From: DAOTZR01 sp034432595
GTDB taxonomy: Bacteria > Chloroflexota > Anaerolineae > B4-G1 > SLSP01
Length of the DNA: 64,000 bases
Assembly (NCBI GenBank): GCA_034432595.1
Contig: DAOUBT010000033.1
Span: 4,830-68,829 of the forward strand
Direction of reading: 5' to 3'
Numbering within the stretch: the stretch's first letter is position 1; each line of letters begins with the position of its first letter. Of this stretch, positions 46,273 to 55,800 are shown piece by piece. The translations under genes and the position numbers were made by a program. The notes under the pieces are model-generated. The model saw only the letters and a program-made list of their open reading frames with translations, was not told where the DNA came from and did not search any database.

Positions 46273-46701
46273 ATGAACACGGCACCTTTTACGGCGACGA
46301 GTTTTTACACGTTTTTGCAGGAGCATAAACTCATGGCCGCGCGCTGCACGCGCTGTGGTGCGCTTTACCTGCCGCCGCGCCCCCTGTGCCCGCATTGTGT
46401 GGATGCGCCCATGGAGTGGGTGGAACTCTCCGGCAAGGGCGAGGTGGTGGCTTACAGCGTCATCGCCATTGGGTTAACCATGATGCTGGAAGCGGGCTAT
46501 AGCCGCGAGAATCCCTACGTCTCGGCTATGGTGCGCTTAGCCGAAGGACCGGTCATCAGCGCGCAGCTTGTTGGGGTGGACGTGCAGCACCCCGAAAGCA
46601 TCAAGATCGGAATGCCGGTGCGCATGACATTTGTCGAGCGCGGTCCGCAGGAGGCGCGCAAGGTGTATCTGGCGTTTGAGCCTTGGGAAGGAGGTGAGTA
46701 G
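46273..46701 (+). CDS. DUF35 Zn-ribbon/OB-fold acyl-CoA-binding partner of the thiolase
   Basis: A 142-residue protein with an N-terminal helix, a rubredoxin-like zinc ribbon (CTRCGALYLPPRPLCPHC, about 25-42) and an OB-fold ending in VYLAFEP. DUF35 proteins form complexes with SCP-x thiolases, archaeal HMG-CoA-synthase/thiolase pairs and the Ltp2-type aldolases. The two-base spacing after the thiolase supports complex formation here. Confidence 0.88.
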   Translation: MNTAPFTATSFYTFLQEHKLMAARCTRCGALYLPPRPLCPHCVDAPMEWVELSGKGEVVAYSVIAIGLTMMLEAGYSRENPYVSAMVRLAEGPVISAQLVGVDVQHPESIKIGMPVRMTFVERGPQEARKVYLAFEPWEGGE

Positions 46702-46777
46702 TCTCTCTGGCTCAAGGATGAATCCCGACGTACCCTTAAGTCCATTGGTTTAACCATTTCAGAACAGGAGGAAACCC

Positions 46778-48145
46778 ATGAAACAGTTGTCACGTTTGTT
46801 CCTTTTGGTGATGGTGGCCGCGCTGGTCTTGAGCGGCTGCGTCCAGAAAGCGACGCCCACCGCAACCCCGACCCCCACAGAGGCTCCGACGGAGAAGCCG
46901 ACGGAGCCGCCGACCGAGCAGCCGACGGCGGAACCGACTCAGGAGACGTATGGCCCCGTTCTCAAAATCGGCATGATCTCGATGCAGTCGGGGGTGATGG
47001 CCCTCTACGGTCAGCAGCAGTATCGCGGCTTCATGTTGGGCCTGGAATACATGTCCGGCGGCAAGACGGACGATCAGGGACGCTACATCATTGCCGGGCG
47101 TCCGGTGGAAGTGCTGCTGCGCGACGATGAAGGCAATCCCGAAAAGGGCGTGGCCCTGGCGCGGGAGCTGATTGAAAAGGACGGCGTCGAGCTGCTGCAG
47201 GGGCCGGTTAGCTCCGCGGTGGCGGTGGCGCTGACCACGGTGGCGCAGGAAAACAAGATCATCCTCATGATTGACCCGGCGGCTTCGGCGTTCCCGACCG
47301 GCCCGAACTTCAATCCTTACGTCTTCCGCACCAGCCGCACCAACTACGATGATGTGCTGGTCATTGCCAAGTATCTGGTGGAAAACGTGGGCAAGAAGTT
47401 CGCGCATATCGGCATTGACAACGCCTTTGGGCGTGGTAGTGGCGCTGCTCTGGCTTACGCCGTGGGCAAGTACGGTGGTGAGGTGGTCGCCGACATCTAC
47501 GCGCCTTTCGACACCACCGATTTCACCCCCTACATTCAGCAGGCGATGGATTCCGGCGCTGACTGCCTGTTCCTGACCTGGGCGGGCACGGGCTACGTCA
47601 CTCTCTTCCAGCAGCTCGGCGACCTGGGCGCGTTGGAGAAGATGCGCGTGGCGACGGGGTACGGCGATAACGCCTCCTTCGCTGCAGTTTACGGCACGGC
47701 GCTGGGGCAGATTGGTCTCAACGTCTATCACTACACCGTCCCCAAGAACCCCATCAACGATTGGCTGACGCAGCGCCACCTGGAGCTGTACAAGGAGCCG
47801 CCGGATCTCTTCACCGCGGGCGGTATGGCTTCGGCGATTGCCCTGGCTACGGCGCTGGAGAAGACGGGTGGCGACACGAACGCCGACAAGATGATTGCCG
47901 CGCTCGAAGGCCTCAAGTTTGAGGGTCCCAAGGGCACTTACTACATCCGCCCGGAGGATCACGTCTGCGAGCAGCCGATGAACATCCTCAAGCTGGTGAA
48001 CCTCGATCCTGACCTGGATGACGACGGCATTCCGGAGTACAAGTTCTTTGAGACCGTGTACGTGAGCGAGTACAACGAGTTGGGCGTGCCCTGCACTCTG
48101 ACCGGCGAGTACGCTGCACGCTGCGGCAACCTGCCCAAGCCGTAA
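46778..48145 (+). CDS. Liv-type ABC transporter substrate-binding lipoprotein
   Basis: A 455-residue receptor for the importer encoded downstream. The signal ends in the lipobox VLSGC (Cys21), followed by a 30-residue Pro/Thr/Glu linker. The class I binding fold starts at LKIGMISMQSGVMALYGQQ. It is a paralog of the leaderless protein at 41898-43067. AGGAGG precedes the ATG. The ligand is probably a small carboxylate, amide or aromatic compound handled by the neighbouring enzymes; amino acids cannot be excluded. A long hairpin follows the stop codon. Confidence 0.9.
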   Translation: MKQLSRLFLLVMVAALVLSGCVQKATPTATPTPTEAPTEKPTEPPTEQPTAEPTQETYGPVLKIGMISMQSGVMALYGQQQYRGFMLGLEYMSGGKTDDQGRYIIAGRPVEVLLRDDEGNPEKGVALARELIEKDGVELLQGPVSSAVAVALTTVAQENKIILMIDPAASAFPTGPNFNPYVFRTSRTNYDDVLVIAKYLVENVGKKFAHIGIDNAFGRGSGAALAYAVGKYGGEVVADIYAPFDTTDFTPYIQQAMDSGADCLFLTWAGTGYVTLFQQLGDLGALEKMRVATGYGDNASFAAVYGTALGQIGLNVYHYTVPKNPINDWLTQRHLELYKEPPDLFTAGGMASAIALATALEKTGGDTNADKMIAALEGLKFEGPKGTYYIRPEDHVCEQPMNILKLVNLDPDLDDDGIPEYKFFETVYVSEYNELGVPCTLTGEYAARCGNLPKP

Positions 48146-48158
48146 GGGCAAGACACGG

Positions 48159-48190
48159 GGGAGACAGGCCCACGCAGGCCTGTCTCCCTT
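48159..48190 (+). terminator. hairpin after the binding-protein gene, partial terminator
   Basis: GGGAGACAGGCC (48159-48170) pairs perfectly with GGCCTGTCTCCC (48177-48188) and is followed by only TT. Such a stem between the receptor and membrane subunits typically protects the receptor mRNA and limits read-through. Confidence 0.6.
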
Positions 48191-48552
48191 CATCCACGGA
48201 TGCCTCAACGCGAATTTTCAGGCCTTGACGGGTTAACATGGATGGCTTTACGCAAGCAGTGGAAACCCGTCCAACCTGAGTTAATCCGCGTCCTGAACAT
48301 CCAGGGCTGAACGTATACGGTAAGAGAAACAGGACCGGTTCGGTCCGCTTTTACTTGTGATAAAGCATCAACGCAGGCAGGACCTGGGCTTTTTAACCGT
48401 CAGGGATGGGTACGTGGACAGCCTGGAGGGGTAGCCCGGCTGTGGCTGGACCGCTGCGCTTTCTACTTTCCGGGCGTTTTTCCTGTGCAAGCTCAATTCC
48501 GGCGATGCATGGGCGCAAAGAAGCCGTTACGATTTTTGCTTTCGGAGAAGCT
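48191..48552 (+). other. non-coding interval before livG
   Basis: About 360 bases with no supported gene. A GGACCG/CGGTCC hairpin at 48332-48346 followed by GCTTTT looks like a weak terminator. AAGCCGTTAC at 48531-48540 is another copy of the inverted GTAACGGCTT motif, ending just 12 bases before the livG start. No clear promoter was found, although separate expression of livGFHM would make sense here. Confidence 0.45.
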
Positions 48553-49344
48553 ATGACGACAGAGACAAAGCCCGACATTATTTTAGAAGGCCGCCATCTG
48601 ACCAAGGTTTTTGGGGGGCTGGTGGCCGTGGATCAGGTGAGTTGTCAAATCCGTGCCGGTACCCTCCATGCTATTATCGGTCCCAATGGCGCGGGTAAGA
48701 CGACGCTGTTTAATCTGTTGAGCCGAACGTTTCCGCCCACGTCGGGGCAGGTGTTTTTCCGTGGGCGCGATATTACCCACCTCCCCACGCATCGCGTGGC
48801 GCATCTGGGATTGGGACGCTCGTTTCAGATTACCAATATCTTCCCCAATTTGACCGTGCTGGAGAATATTCGCCTTGCTGCGCAGGCGCGGGGTGGGGAT
48901 AACTTCAAGTTCTGGCGGCCTTATACGCATTTTCAGACCTACATCGAAAAAGCCCTTGCTATTGCGGCGCTGGTTGGCCTGCAGGGACGCGAAGGGGCCT
49001 TAGCGCGCAATCTGGCGCACGGCGAGAAGCGCAAATTAGAGCTGGGCATCATGCTGGCGAGCGATCCCGAAGTCCTGCTGCTGGACGAGCCGACCGCTGG
49101 CATGTCTTCGGAGCAGGTCCCGGAGCTGATTGAGGTCATCCGCGCCATTATGGCGCAGGGGGGGAAGACCGTCGTGCTCGTTGAACACCGCATGGACGTG
49201 GTGATGAACGTCTCCGATGTCATCACGGTGATGCATCAGGGGCGCGTGCTGGCCGAAGGTACGCCACAGGAGGTGGCGCGCAATGAGCTGGTGCAGAAGG
49301 CCTATTTGGGCGCGCTGTACGGCGACTTTGGCGCTTCGGCATAG
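48553..49344 (+). CDS. livG: Liv-type ABC transporter ATPase LivG
   Basis: A 263-residue ATPase. ATG 48553 follows GGAGAAG; the frame runs open for 49 codons upstream without family features. Walker A is GPNGAGKTTLFNLL, followed by LGLGRSFQITNIFPNLTVLENI, a LivG hallmark. The signature is atypical, LAHGEKRKLELGIML, as usual in LivG where L-S-H-G-E-K/Q is common. Walker B is VLLLDEPTAGMS and the switch reads VEHRMDVVM. Confidence 0.92.
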   Translation: MTTETKPDIILEGRHLTKVFGGLVAVDQVSCQIRAGTLHAIIGPNGAGKTTLFNLLSRTFPPTSGQVFFRGRDITHLPTHRVAHLGLGRSFQITNIFPNLTVLENIRLAAQARGGDNFKFWRPYTHFQTYIEKALAIAALVGLQGREGALARNLAHGEKRKLELGIMLASDPEVLLLDEPTAGMSSEQVPELIEVIRAIMAQGGKTVVLVEHRMDVVMNVSDVITVMHQGRVLAEGTPQEVARNELVQKAYLGALYGDFGASA

Positions 49345-49353
49345 GGAGGGGAT

Positions 49354-50100
49354 ATGGCACAACCGGATTCCAATGACATCATCCTGTCCGTGGAGGGCAT
49401 TCACACCTACATCGGACAGTTTCACATTCTGGAGGGGATTTCGCTTCAGGTGCGGCGAGGCAGTATCACGGTTTTGCTGGGACGCAATGGCGCGGGCAAG
49501 ACCACCACGCTCAAATCCATTTTGGGCCTCACCCCGCCGCGTTCAGGGCGCGTGCTACTGGATGGAGCTGAGATTCAGGGCAAACACGCTTATGACATCG
49601 CGGCCATGGGTATCGGGTATGTTCCGGAGCACCGCGCCATTTTCCGCAATCTGAGCGTGGGCGAGAACCTGCGCATTGCCGAGCGCAAAAAGGGCGACCT
49701 GGAGCGCAAAGCCGATTTCATCTTTCGCCTGTTCCCCGACCTCAAGCGTCTCTACAAATTGAGCGGCTATCAACTTTCGGGTGGGCAGCAGCAGATGCTG
49801 GCTATTGCCCGCGCCATGGTGGCGGATAACAAACTGCTCTTGATTGACGAGCCTAGCGAGGGCCTGGCGCCGGTCATCATTGAGCAGATGATGGACGCGA
49901 TCCGCGAGCTGAGTGCTACTACTACCGTGCTTCTGGTGGAACAAAATTTTCTCATGGCCAGCCGTTTAGGCCAGGATTACTACATCATTGACGACGGCAA
50001 AACCGTGCATCAAGGGCGCATGGAGGACCTGGTGCATGATGAGGCCCTCATCCACCAATATCTGGGCGCAAGCGTCCGCCGGGCAGGAGGTGCAGCATGA
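49354..50100 (+). CDS. livF: Liv-type ABC transporter ATPase LivF
   Basis: A 248-residue ATPase, partner of LivG. Walker A is GRNGAGKTTTLKSILGL, followed by GYVPEHRAIFRNLSVGENL, signature LSGGQQQMLAIARAM, Walker B LLLIDEPSEGLAP and switch LVEQNFLMA, all characteristic of LivF. Its TGA overlaps the ATG of livH (ATGA), indicating coupled translation. Confidence 0.93.
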   Translation: MAQPDSNDIILSVEGIHTYIGQFHILEGISLQVRRGSITVLLGRNGAGKTTTLKSILGLTPPRSGRVLLDGAEIQGKHAYDIAAMGIGYVPEHRAIFRNLSVGENLRIAERKKGDLERKADFIFRLFPDLKRLYKLSGYQLSGGQQQMLAIARAMVADNKLLLIDEPSEGLAPVIIEQMMDAIRELSATTTVLLVEQNFLMASRLGQDYYIIDDGKTVHQGRMEDLVHDEALIHQYLGASVRRAGGAA

Positions 50101-51590
50101 GAAAATCGTCCGTATGGCGGGAGTATCAGGCGTTGTGGATAGGGTTGGGCCTGGTCCTTGTGCTGATTGGCCTGGCCTGGCGCGTCATCGGCACGCAGGC
50201 TTTCATCCGCACCACGCTTTCGGGCCTGACGCTGAGTGCGCTTTTCTTCATGGTGGCAGCGGGTCTGACCCTGGTGTTTGGCCTGATGGATGTCCTGAAC
50301 TTCGCGCAGGGTTCCATGTTTATGGTGGGCGCTTACATAGGCTGGCAGTTTTACACCAACCCCACCTTCCTTTTTGGCCTGGCGCCGCTGGCGCTGGTGT
50401 TCATCGCGGGTTTGACGGGCATGGCGCTTTTCTATCCCGTGGTGCACACGCTGCGCCTCACGCCGGAGCAGCAAAAAGGGCTGCGTGCGGCCCTCATCAC
50501 CCTGGCCTTGGCCCTGGTAGTGGCGGGGCTGTGGGGCTACGACGTGCGTGACCTGGCCAAAACGGCGATGGTCTCTTCCATGGTGGCCTCCAATCTCCTG
50601 GCTGAAGCTTCGCCGCAGGAACCTCTGGCGCGCTTCTGGCTGCGTCCCCTGTTGGTTTTTCTGGGCGGATTGGCGTTCGCCGTGGCGCAGGCCCGTCCTG
50701 GGGATGAGACACACGTGGTGTCGCGCAGCGCGACACGACGCAGCGCCCTCATCTTGCCCGGCCTGCTGCTGCTCACGGCGCTGAGCGTGCTCGTGCGCGA
50801 ATCCGGGCCGATTGCCGTGCTGCTGTTGAACGGGAACGTGCGCTTTGTCCTGGCGCTGCTCACGAGTTTGTTGGTCGGGTTTGGACTGGGGGTGCTCATC
50901 GAAAATCTTTTCATCAGCCCCCTTTACACCCGTCCCCTGTATCAGATTATCATCACCATGGGCCTGGCGTATGTCATCGGCGAGCTGGTGCAGTTGCTCT
51001 GGGATCCGCTCCCTTACGCCATGGACCGTCCGCCGCTGTTCGCGCAGCCGGGCAAGGCCGCCAACGTGGCCGAGTGGCTGCAGAAGGGTAGCTCGACGCT
51101 GGATATTTTCGGCGTGACCTTCCCCACCTATCGCCTGTTCATTATTGTCCTGGGCGTGCTGATGTTCCTGGCCCTCACGGCGGTGATGAAGTACACGCGC
51201 CTGGGCATGATTATCCGCGCGGGCGTGCAGGATCGCGAGATGGTGGAGGCGCTGGGCATCAACGTCAAGCGCGTTTTCACCTTTGTGTTCGCTTTGGGGA
51301 CTGCGCTGGCCGCGTTGGGTGGCATCGGTGCGGCGCCGTTTATGCCGGTGGAGCCGGTGATGGGTGACCGTTTCCTCATGCAGGGCTTCATCACGGTGGT
51401 CATCGGCGGCATGGGCAGCACGAGCGGCGCGGCCATTGGTGCCCTGCTGTTGGGCCTGGCGCGCGCCTTTGGTGACTATCTCGCGCTCAAATACGGCCTC
51501 ACCCCCTCCATTTCCGAGGCTTCGACCGTGGTGATCATGGCAATTGTGTTGCTGGCGCGCCCAACCGGGCTGCTGGGCAAGAAGGAGTAG
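50097..51590 (+). CDS. livH: Liv-type ABC transporter permease LivH with ~140-residue internal insert
   Basis: A 497-residue permease where LivH proteins are usually about 290-310. The N-terminal part has the family motif GLTLVFGLMDVLNFAQGSMFMVGAY (about 56-80). Normal LivH sequence resumes around 262 with GFGLGVLIENLFISPLYTRP and continues to GGMGSTSGAAIGALLLG and the end. Between about 111 and 250 lies an extra block with two or three hydrophobic segments and a hydrophilic loop (RPGDETHVVSRSATRRS). The added helices must be even in number if the downstream topology is kept. The frame is intact throughout. Confidence 0.87.
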   Translation: MRKSSVWREYQALWIGLGLVLVLIGLAWRVIGTQAFIRTTLSGLTLSALFFMVAAGLTLVFGLMDVLNFAQGSMFMVGAYIGWQFYTNPTFLFGLAPLALVFIAGLTGMALFYPVVHTLRLTPEQQKGLRAALITLALALVVAGLWGYDVRDLAKTAMVSSMVASNLLAEASPQEPLARFWLRPLLVFLGGLAFAVAQARPGDETHVVSRSATRRSALILPGLLLLTALSVLVRESGPIAVLLLNGNVRFVLALLTSLLVGFGLGVLIENLFISPLYTRPLYQIIITMGLAYVIGELVQLLWDPLPYAMDRPPLFAQPGKAANVAEWLQKGSSTLDIFGVTFPTYRLFIIVLGVLMFLALTAVMKYTRLGMIIRAGVQDREMVEALGINVKRVFTFVFALGTALAALGGIGAAPFMPVEPVMGDRFLMQGFITVVIGGMGSTSGAAIGALLLGLARAFGDYLALKYGLTPSISEASTVVIMAIVLLARPTGLLGKKE

Positions 51591-51594
51591 GCGT

Positions 51595-52686
51595 ATGCGG
51601 ACCTCATTCAAGCATGTGTGGGAAAAGCTCTCAACCTGGGCCGGGCAGCAAAAGGTGCCGCTGCTGGTGCTGGCCGGTTTCATTCTCTTCCCCTACCTGT
51701 TTGCTCTGTTTACCGGTACCCCACCGGCGGAAGGGGCCAACAAGTTCTGGCAGGGGCATTTCATCTCCATGTTTATCCTGGCTGTTTATGCCATGAGCTA
51801 TGATTTGCTGCTGGGCTACACGGGGATTTTGACCTTCGGTCATGCGGCGTTCTTCGGCAGCGGGGCCTACGCCATGGCGTTATTCCTCAAGCACGTGGCG
51901 CCGCAGTTCAGCGCGAATTACCAGATTGTGCTGGGACCGTGGAACATCACGGACGGGATGTTGCTGTTGGTGGGCTTTTTGCTGGCGATGCTGGTGGCCT
52001 CTTTGATAGGGGTGCTCTTCAGCGTGGTGTCGGCGCGCGTGCACGGCGCTTATTTCGCCATGATTACCCTGGCCATGGCGCAGGCCTTGCACATCCTTTC
52101 CAAGAGTGCGGATTTTGTGAAGTGGACCGGCGCGGATGAGGGTCTGCACGGGGTGCCCGTGCCCGCTTTCCTCAATCCCACGCAATATCGTTTGCGCTTC
52201 TACTTTGTCGCTTTGGCCTTTGCGCTGGTGATGTACGTCATCACGCAGCGATTGGTCAACTCGCCCACGGGGCGCGTCTTTGTGGCGCTGCGCGAAAACG
52301 AAAGCCGCGTGCTGATGATTGGCTACAATCCGCGCACCTATCGCCGCATCGCTTTCACCGCCGCGGCGCTCCTTGCTGGCATGGCGGGCGCGCTCTACGC
52401 GGTGTGGACGATGAGCGCCACGCCCACCATGACCGGCATGGGCATGACGGTGAACGCGCTCATTATGACCATTCTCGGTGGCATTGGCACGCTCTACGGG
52501 CCGATGTTGGGCGCTGCTCTGATGGAATTCCTGGGGCACTACTTCTATCAGTGGTTTGGCGCGCGCTGGCCTCTGGTGTTTGGTGTGCTCTTTATCCTGC
52601 TGGTGCTCTTCCTGCCCTACGGCATCGTGGGCACGTGGCGTCTGCGCATGGCGGAATGGAAGCTTAAACGTAAGGCGAGGATGTGA
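51595..52686 (+). CDS. livM: Liv-type ABC transporter permease LivM
   Basis: A 363-residue permease. ATG 51595 follows AAGGAG, four bases after the livH stop. Family motifs are YDLLLGYTGILTFGHAAFFGSGAYA, YFAMITLAMAQALH, GRVFVALRENESRVLMIGYN and the C-terminal LFLPYGIVGTW. It ends in a basic tail and is not fused to an ATPase. Palindromic repeats follow it and separate it from the converging regulator gene. Confidence 0.92.
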   Translation: MRTSFKHVWEKLSTWAGQQKVPLLVLAGFILFPYLFALFTGTPPAEGANKFWQGHFISMFILAVYAMSYDLLLGYTGILTFGHAAFFGSGAYAMALFLKHVAPQFSANYQIVLGPWNITDGMLLLVGFLLAMLVASLIGVLFSVVSARVHGAYFAMITLAMAQALHILSKSADFVKWTGADEGLHGVPVPAFLNPTQYRLRFYFVALAFALVMYVITQRLVNSPTGRVFVALRENESRVLMIGYNPRTYRRIAFTAAALLAGMAGALYAVWTMSATPTMTGMGMTVNALIMTILGGIGTLYGPMLGAALMEFLGHYFYQWFGARWPLVFGVLFILLVLFLPYGIVGTWRLRMAEWKLKRKARM

Positions 52687-52696
52687 GCTTTTTTCT

Positions 52697-52726
52697 GGGT
52701 TGGCGAGGGCATTGCCTTCGCCTACC
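52697..52726. repeat. intergenic palindrome, family copy
   Basis: A 30-base palindrome with the GGCGAGGGCATTGCCTTCGCC core, one of the seven intergenic copies in this window. It begins 11 bases after the livM stop and could form a hairpin in either transcript. On the plus strand no T-tract follows. Confidence 0.7.
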
Positions 52727-52774
52727 GCCAGCCTTGAGCTGACCAAAGGCCGGTGGTACAGAGGGTTTCAAAAA

Positions 52775-52805
52775 GGGTGGGCGATGGCATTGCCGTCGCC
52801 CACCC
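52775..52805 (-). terminator. palindrome acting as terminator of the BTAD regulator gene
   Basis: A 31-base near-perfect palindrome with GGGTGGGCGATGG facing CGTCGCCCACCC. On the minus strand it is followed by TTTTTGAAAC, making a credible intrinsic terminator 32 bases after the stop of the regulator gene. It is another member of the dispersed palindrome family. Confidence 0.65.
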
Positions 52806-52836
52806 CTTAGTTTAACTGCTCATGGGGACGTGCTTT

Positions 52837-55800
52837 CTACCCGACATTGCACCGCCTGAACAGGGCCTGCGTGTCCGGCGAGGGGGCGACTTGCAGCTCG
52901 CTCTGCAAGCGCTCCACGCAGCGCTGATAGACACGCAAGGCCTGTGCGCGCAGGCCTTGCGCCAGATAAGCCTGCATCTGCAACTGATAGGCGCGCTCCC
53001 AACAGGGGTCGCGCTCCAACATCGCCTCGCTTAGCGTGAGCACTTCATCCCAGCGGGCTGCACGCGATAGCAGCAGGGCCGTGCGTTCCGCGCTGCGCAG
53101 GTAGAGCGTGCGCAGCCGTTCTCGTTCCTCCATGCACCAGGGGGCATAAGGGTTATCCTGAAGAAAATCTCCGCTGTAAAGGGCCAGCGCCTGCTGATAC
53201 GCACTCAGGCTTTCTTGGGGGTCGCGAGCGTAGCGCGCGTTGGCTTCGCGGATGAAGCGCTCAAATTCGGCCACGTCCAATTCGATATCCGCGTTGGAAC
53301 GCAGGCCGTAGAGCGTGCCCTCGCGAACAATGTAGGCCGAAGGGGCATTCGGCGCGCGGCGCGGCTCTAAAGCCTTGAAGAGCGTGCTCAAGGCCACCTT
53401 GAAGTCGCGCGCCCCCGTTTCCGGGTCCTGTTCCGGCCATAACATTTCGATGATTTGTTCCCGCTCAAGGCGCTGCTCGCGGTAGGTGATGAGCACCTGC
53501 AAGAGCTGACGCGCGCTCTCACGCCGCCACTCCGCGGGTGCAATCTCCTCCTTCCCACGCCAGACGCGAAAAGCGCCGAACGTCTGAACGCGCAACTGAT
53601 AACCGGGATGCGCCTCCACCGTGCGCAGGCCCAGGTTCCCCAGCAGCGCCTCAGCGAAGGCGCGCTGCCCGGCTTCATCGCGTGCCCACAGCAACAGCGG
53701 CACCAGGCGACGCACATCCGGCGGTCCCAGGAACGTGCGGCGGGTGAAGAGATACCCGTACCCGTGCGTCGTCACCAGGTGCTGCAAGGCCGCAAAATCC
53801 CGCTTCAGGCGCAACACATCCCCACTTTCCCACCACGTCAGGCACAACCAGAGCCGGGCCAGGGTCTCTCCGTAGCGGTCGCTGCAGTTATGGAAAGCAG
53901 CTAACGCCTCGTTGAGGATACTGCTCGCGTGGGTGGAGCGCCCGGCGAGTGTGTAGCTTGCGCCCAGGGAAAGCTGAATGAGCGCGCCGACCCAGATATC
54001 CCCAGCTTGTTGGGTGAGGGCCAGGCCCTGTTCCGCGGCGCGTTCCGCGGCTTCCAACGCGCCATGGAAGCCGTGCGCGCGGCACAGGCCCCAATAGGCT
54101 TCCGCTTTGAGCCGTGGCACAGCCAACGTATCGCTAATTTTGATGGTCTCGCGGTAGCACTGACAGGCGCGTTCATACGCCTCCGGCATATCCTTCAGCA
54201 GCCAGGCGTGACCCTGTCGCATCAGCCCCACGCCGGTGATGAAGGGCGAGTTGAGCATCTGTCCGCGTTCTGTGCCGGCGACGGCACAGCGATAAGCTGC
54301 CTCGGCGTCACCTTCAAAGGCGTGGATCAGGGCCAGCAGGAGCAGGGTCTCCCGGTGAGCGCGTGGGCGCAGCACCGGCATCTCTTGTTCGAGAGCAGCG
54401 CGCGCCTCCAGAATGCGGCGCGCCTGTTCTAACTGACCGGTGCGTAAAAGCACCCGCACCGGCAGTTCCTCTTCGTTCGGACCTTCTTCGCGCAAGGCCT
54501 GTGCCTGTGCGCGCAGCGTTTCCGCTTCTTCCGGGCGGCCCAGATTGAGCCGGTTCTCGGCGAGCATCTCCAGCAAGGTGGCTCGTGCCTGCCGGTCGGC
54601 CAGCCCGTCCGTGATACGGAGAGCTTCCTCCAGCAGGGCCTCAGCCTGCGCCGGGTTGACCGTGTCCAGGTAGACGCGCGCCTGTCCGCGCAGTGCCTGC
54701 GCCACCGCCTCCACCTGTCCCAACCGTTGCGCGTGATGTTGCGCTTGCTGATACCAGCTCAGGGCCTCCTCGAACTGACTGCGCAAACGGCGCACATCGC
54801 CAAGGTAGGATAACAGCCGGGGATGGGAAGCCAGCAGGTCCGGCGGGAATTGATGTAGCCAGCGCTCCAGCCGGTCCAGTTGACCGTTGCGTACCAGCGC
54901 TGCGCCCAGCTCTTCCAGTAGATGGGCGGCAGCTTCGTGGTCACCCGCGCGGAAGAGATGCTCCAGCGCCATCTCACGCTCGCCGCGCTGCTGTAAGCAG
55001 GCCGCTGCCTGCCGATGAGCGGCGCGCTCCTCTTCCGGCGTGAGGCTGTTCAGGAGAAACTTGCGGAAGAGGGGCTGGTAGTGCATGCGCCCCCGTCCCA
55101 TTTCGCTGATAAACAACCCGTGGTTGATGAGGTCGCGCAGGATGTCGGCGCTGTTCTGAACCCCCAGCAGGGCATCGCACAGGGCCGCGTCAAATTCGCG
55201 CAGCACAGCCGTGCGTTTGAGAAAATGTTGCCAGGCTACGGGCAATTGCTCCATGACTTCTTGCGCCAGATAAGTAAAAAATTGCGCGTCGGGGGCGGGA
55301 AGCCGCTCCAGCGCCTGTGCGACGCTCTCCACGGCGCGGCTGCGCACCATCTGCCAGACCAGTTGCAGCGCGATGACCCAGCCTTCGGTCTGTTGCGTCA
55401 GGCGCTCGACCTGTTCCGGGGTCAGGGGTAAGCCGTAGATGTCGGCAAACAGGGCGTCCACCTCCTCTGCGGTGAAAGCCAGCTCGTGTTGCGCGATTTC
55501 GAGCACCTCACCCCGCACACGCCAGGTGACCAGGGAAGGCAGGGGGAGGGTGCGCCGCGTGGCGAGTATCACGTGCAGCCAGGCCGGGCGGTGGGTGATG
55601 AAGCGTTCCAACAGGTTCAGGACCGCCGGGGCCTGATCGAGATGATGGGCGTCGTTGAGCACGAGAAACGCAGGCTGCGGAGTCGGGCTGGCGCTGAGGG
55701 CGTTGAGGAGCAGGGTAAGGAAGCTCTGCCAGCGATCCACATCGCGGCTGCTCACGTCCTCCAGCACGCTGGTCAATGCCTCCGGCAGGGTGGGGACAAT

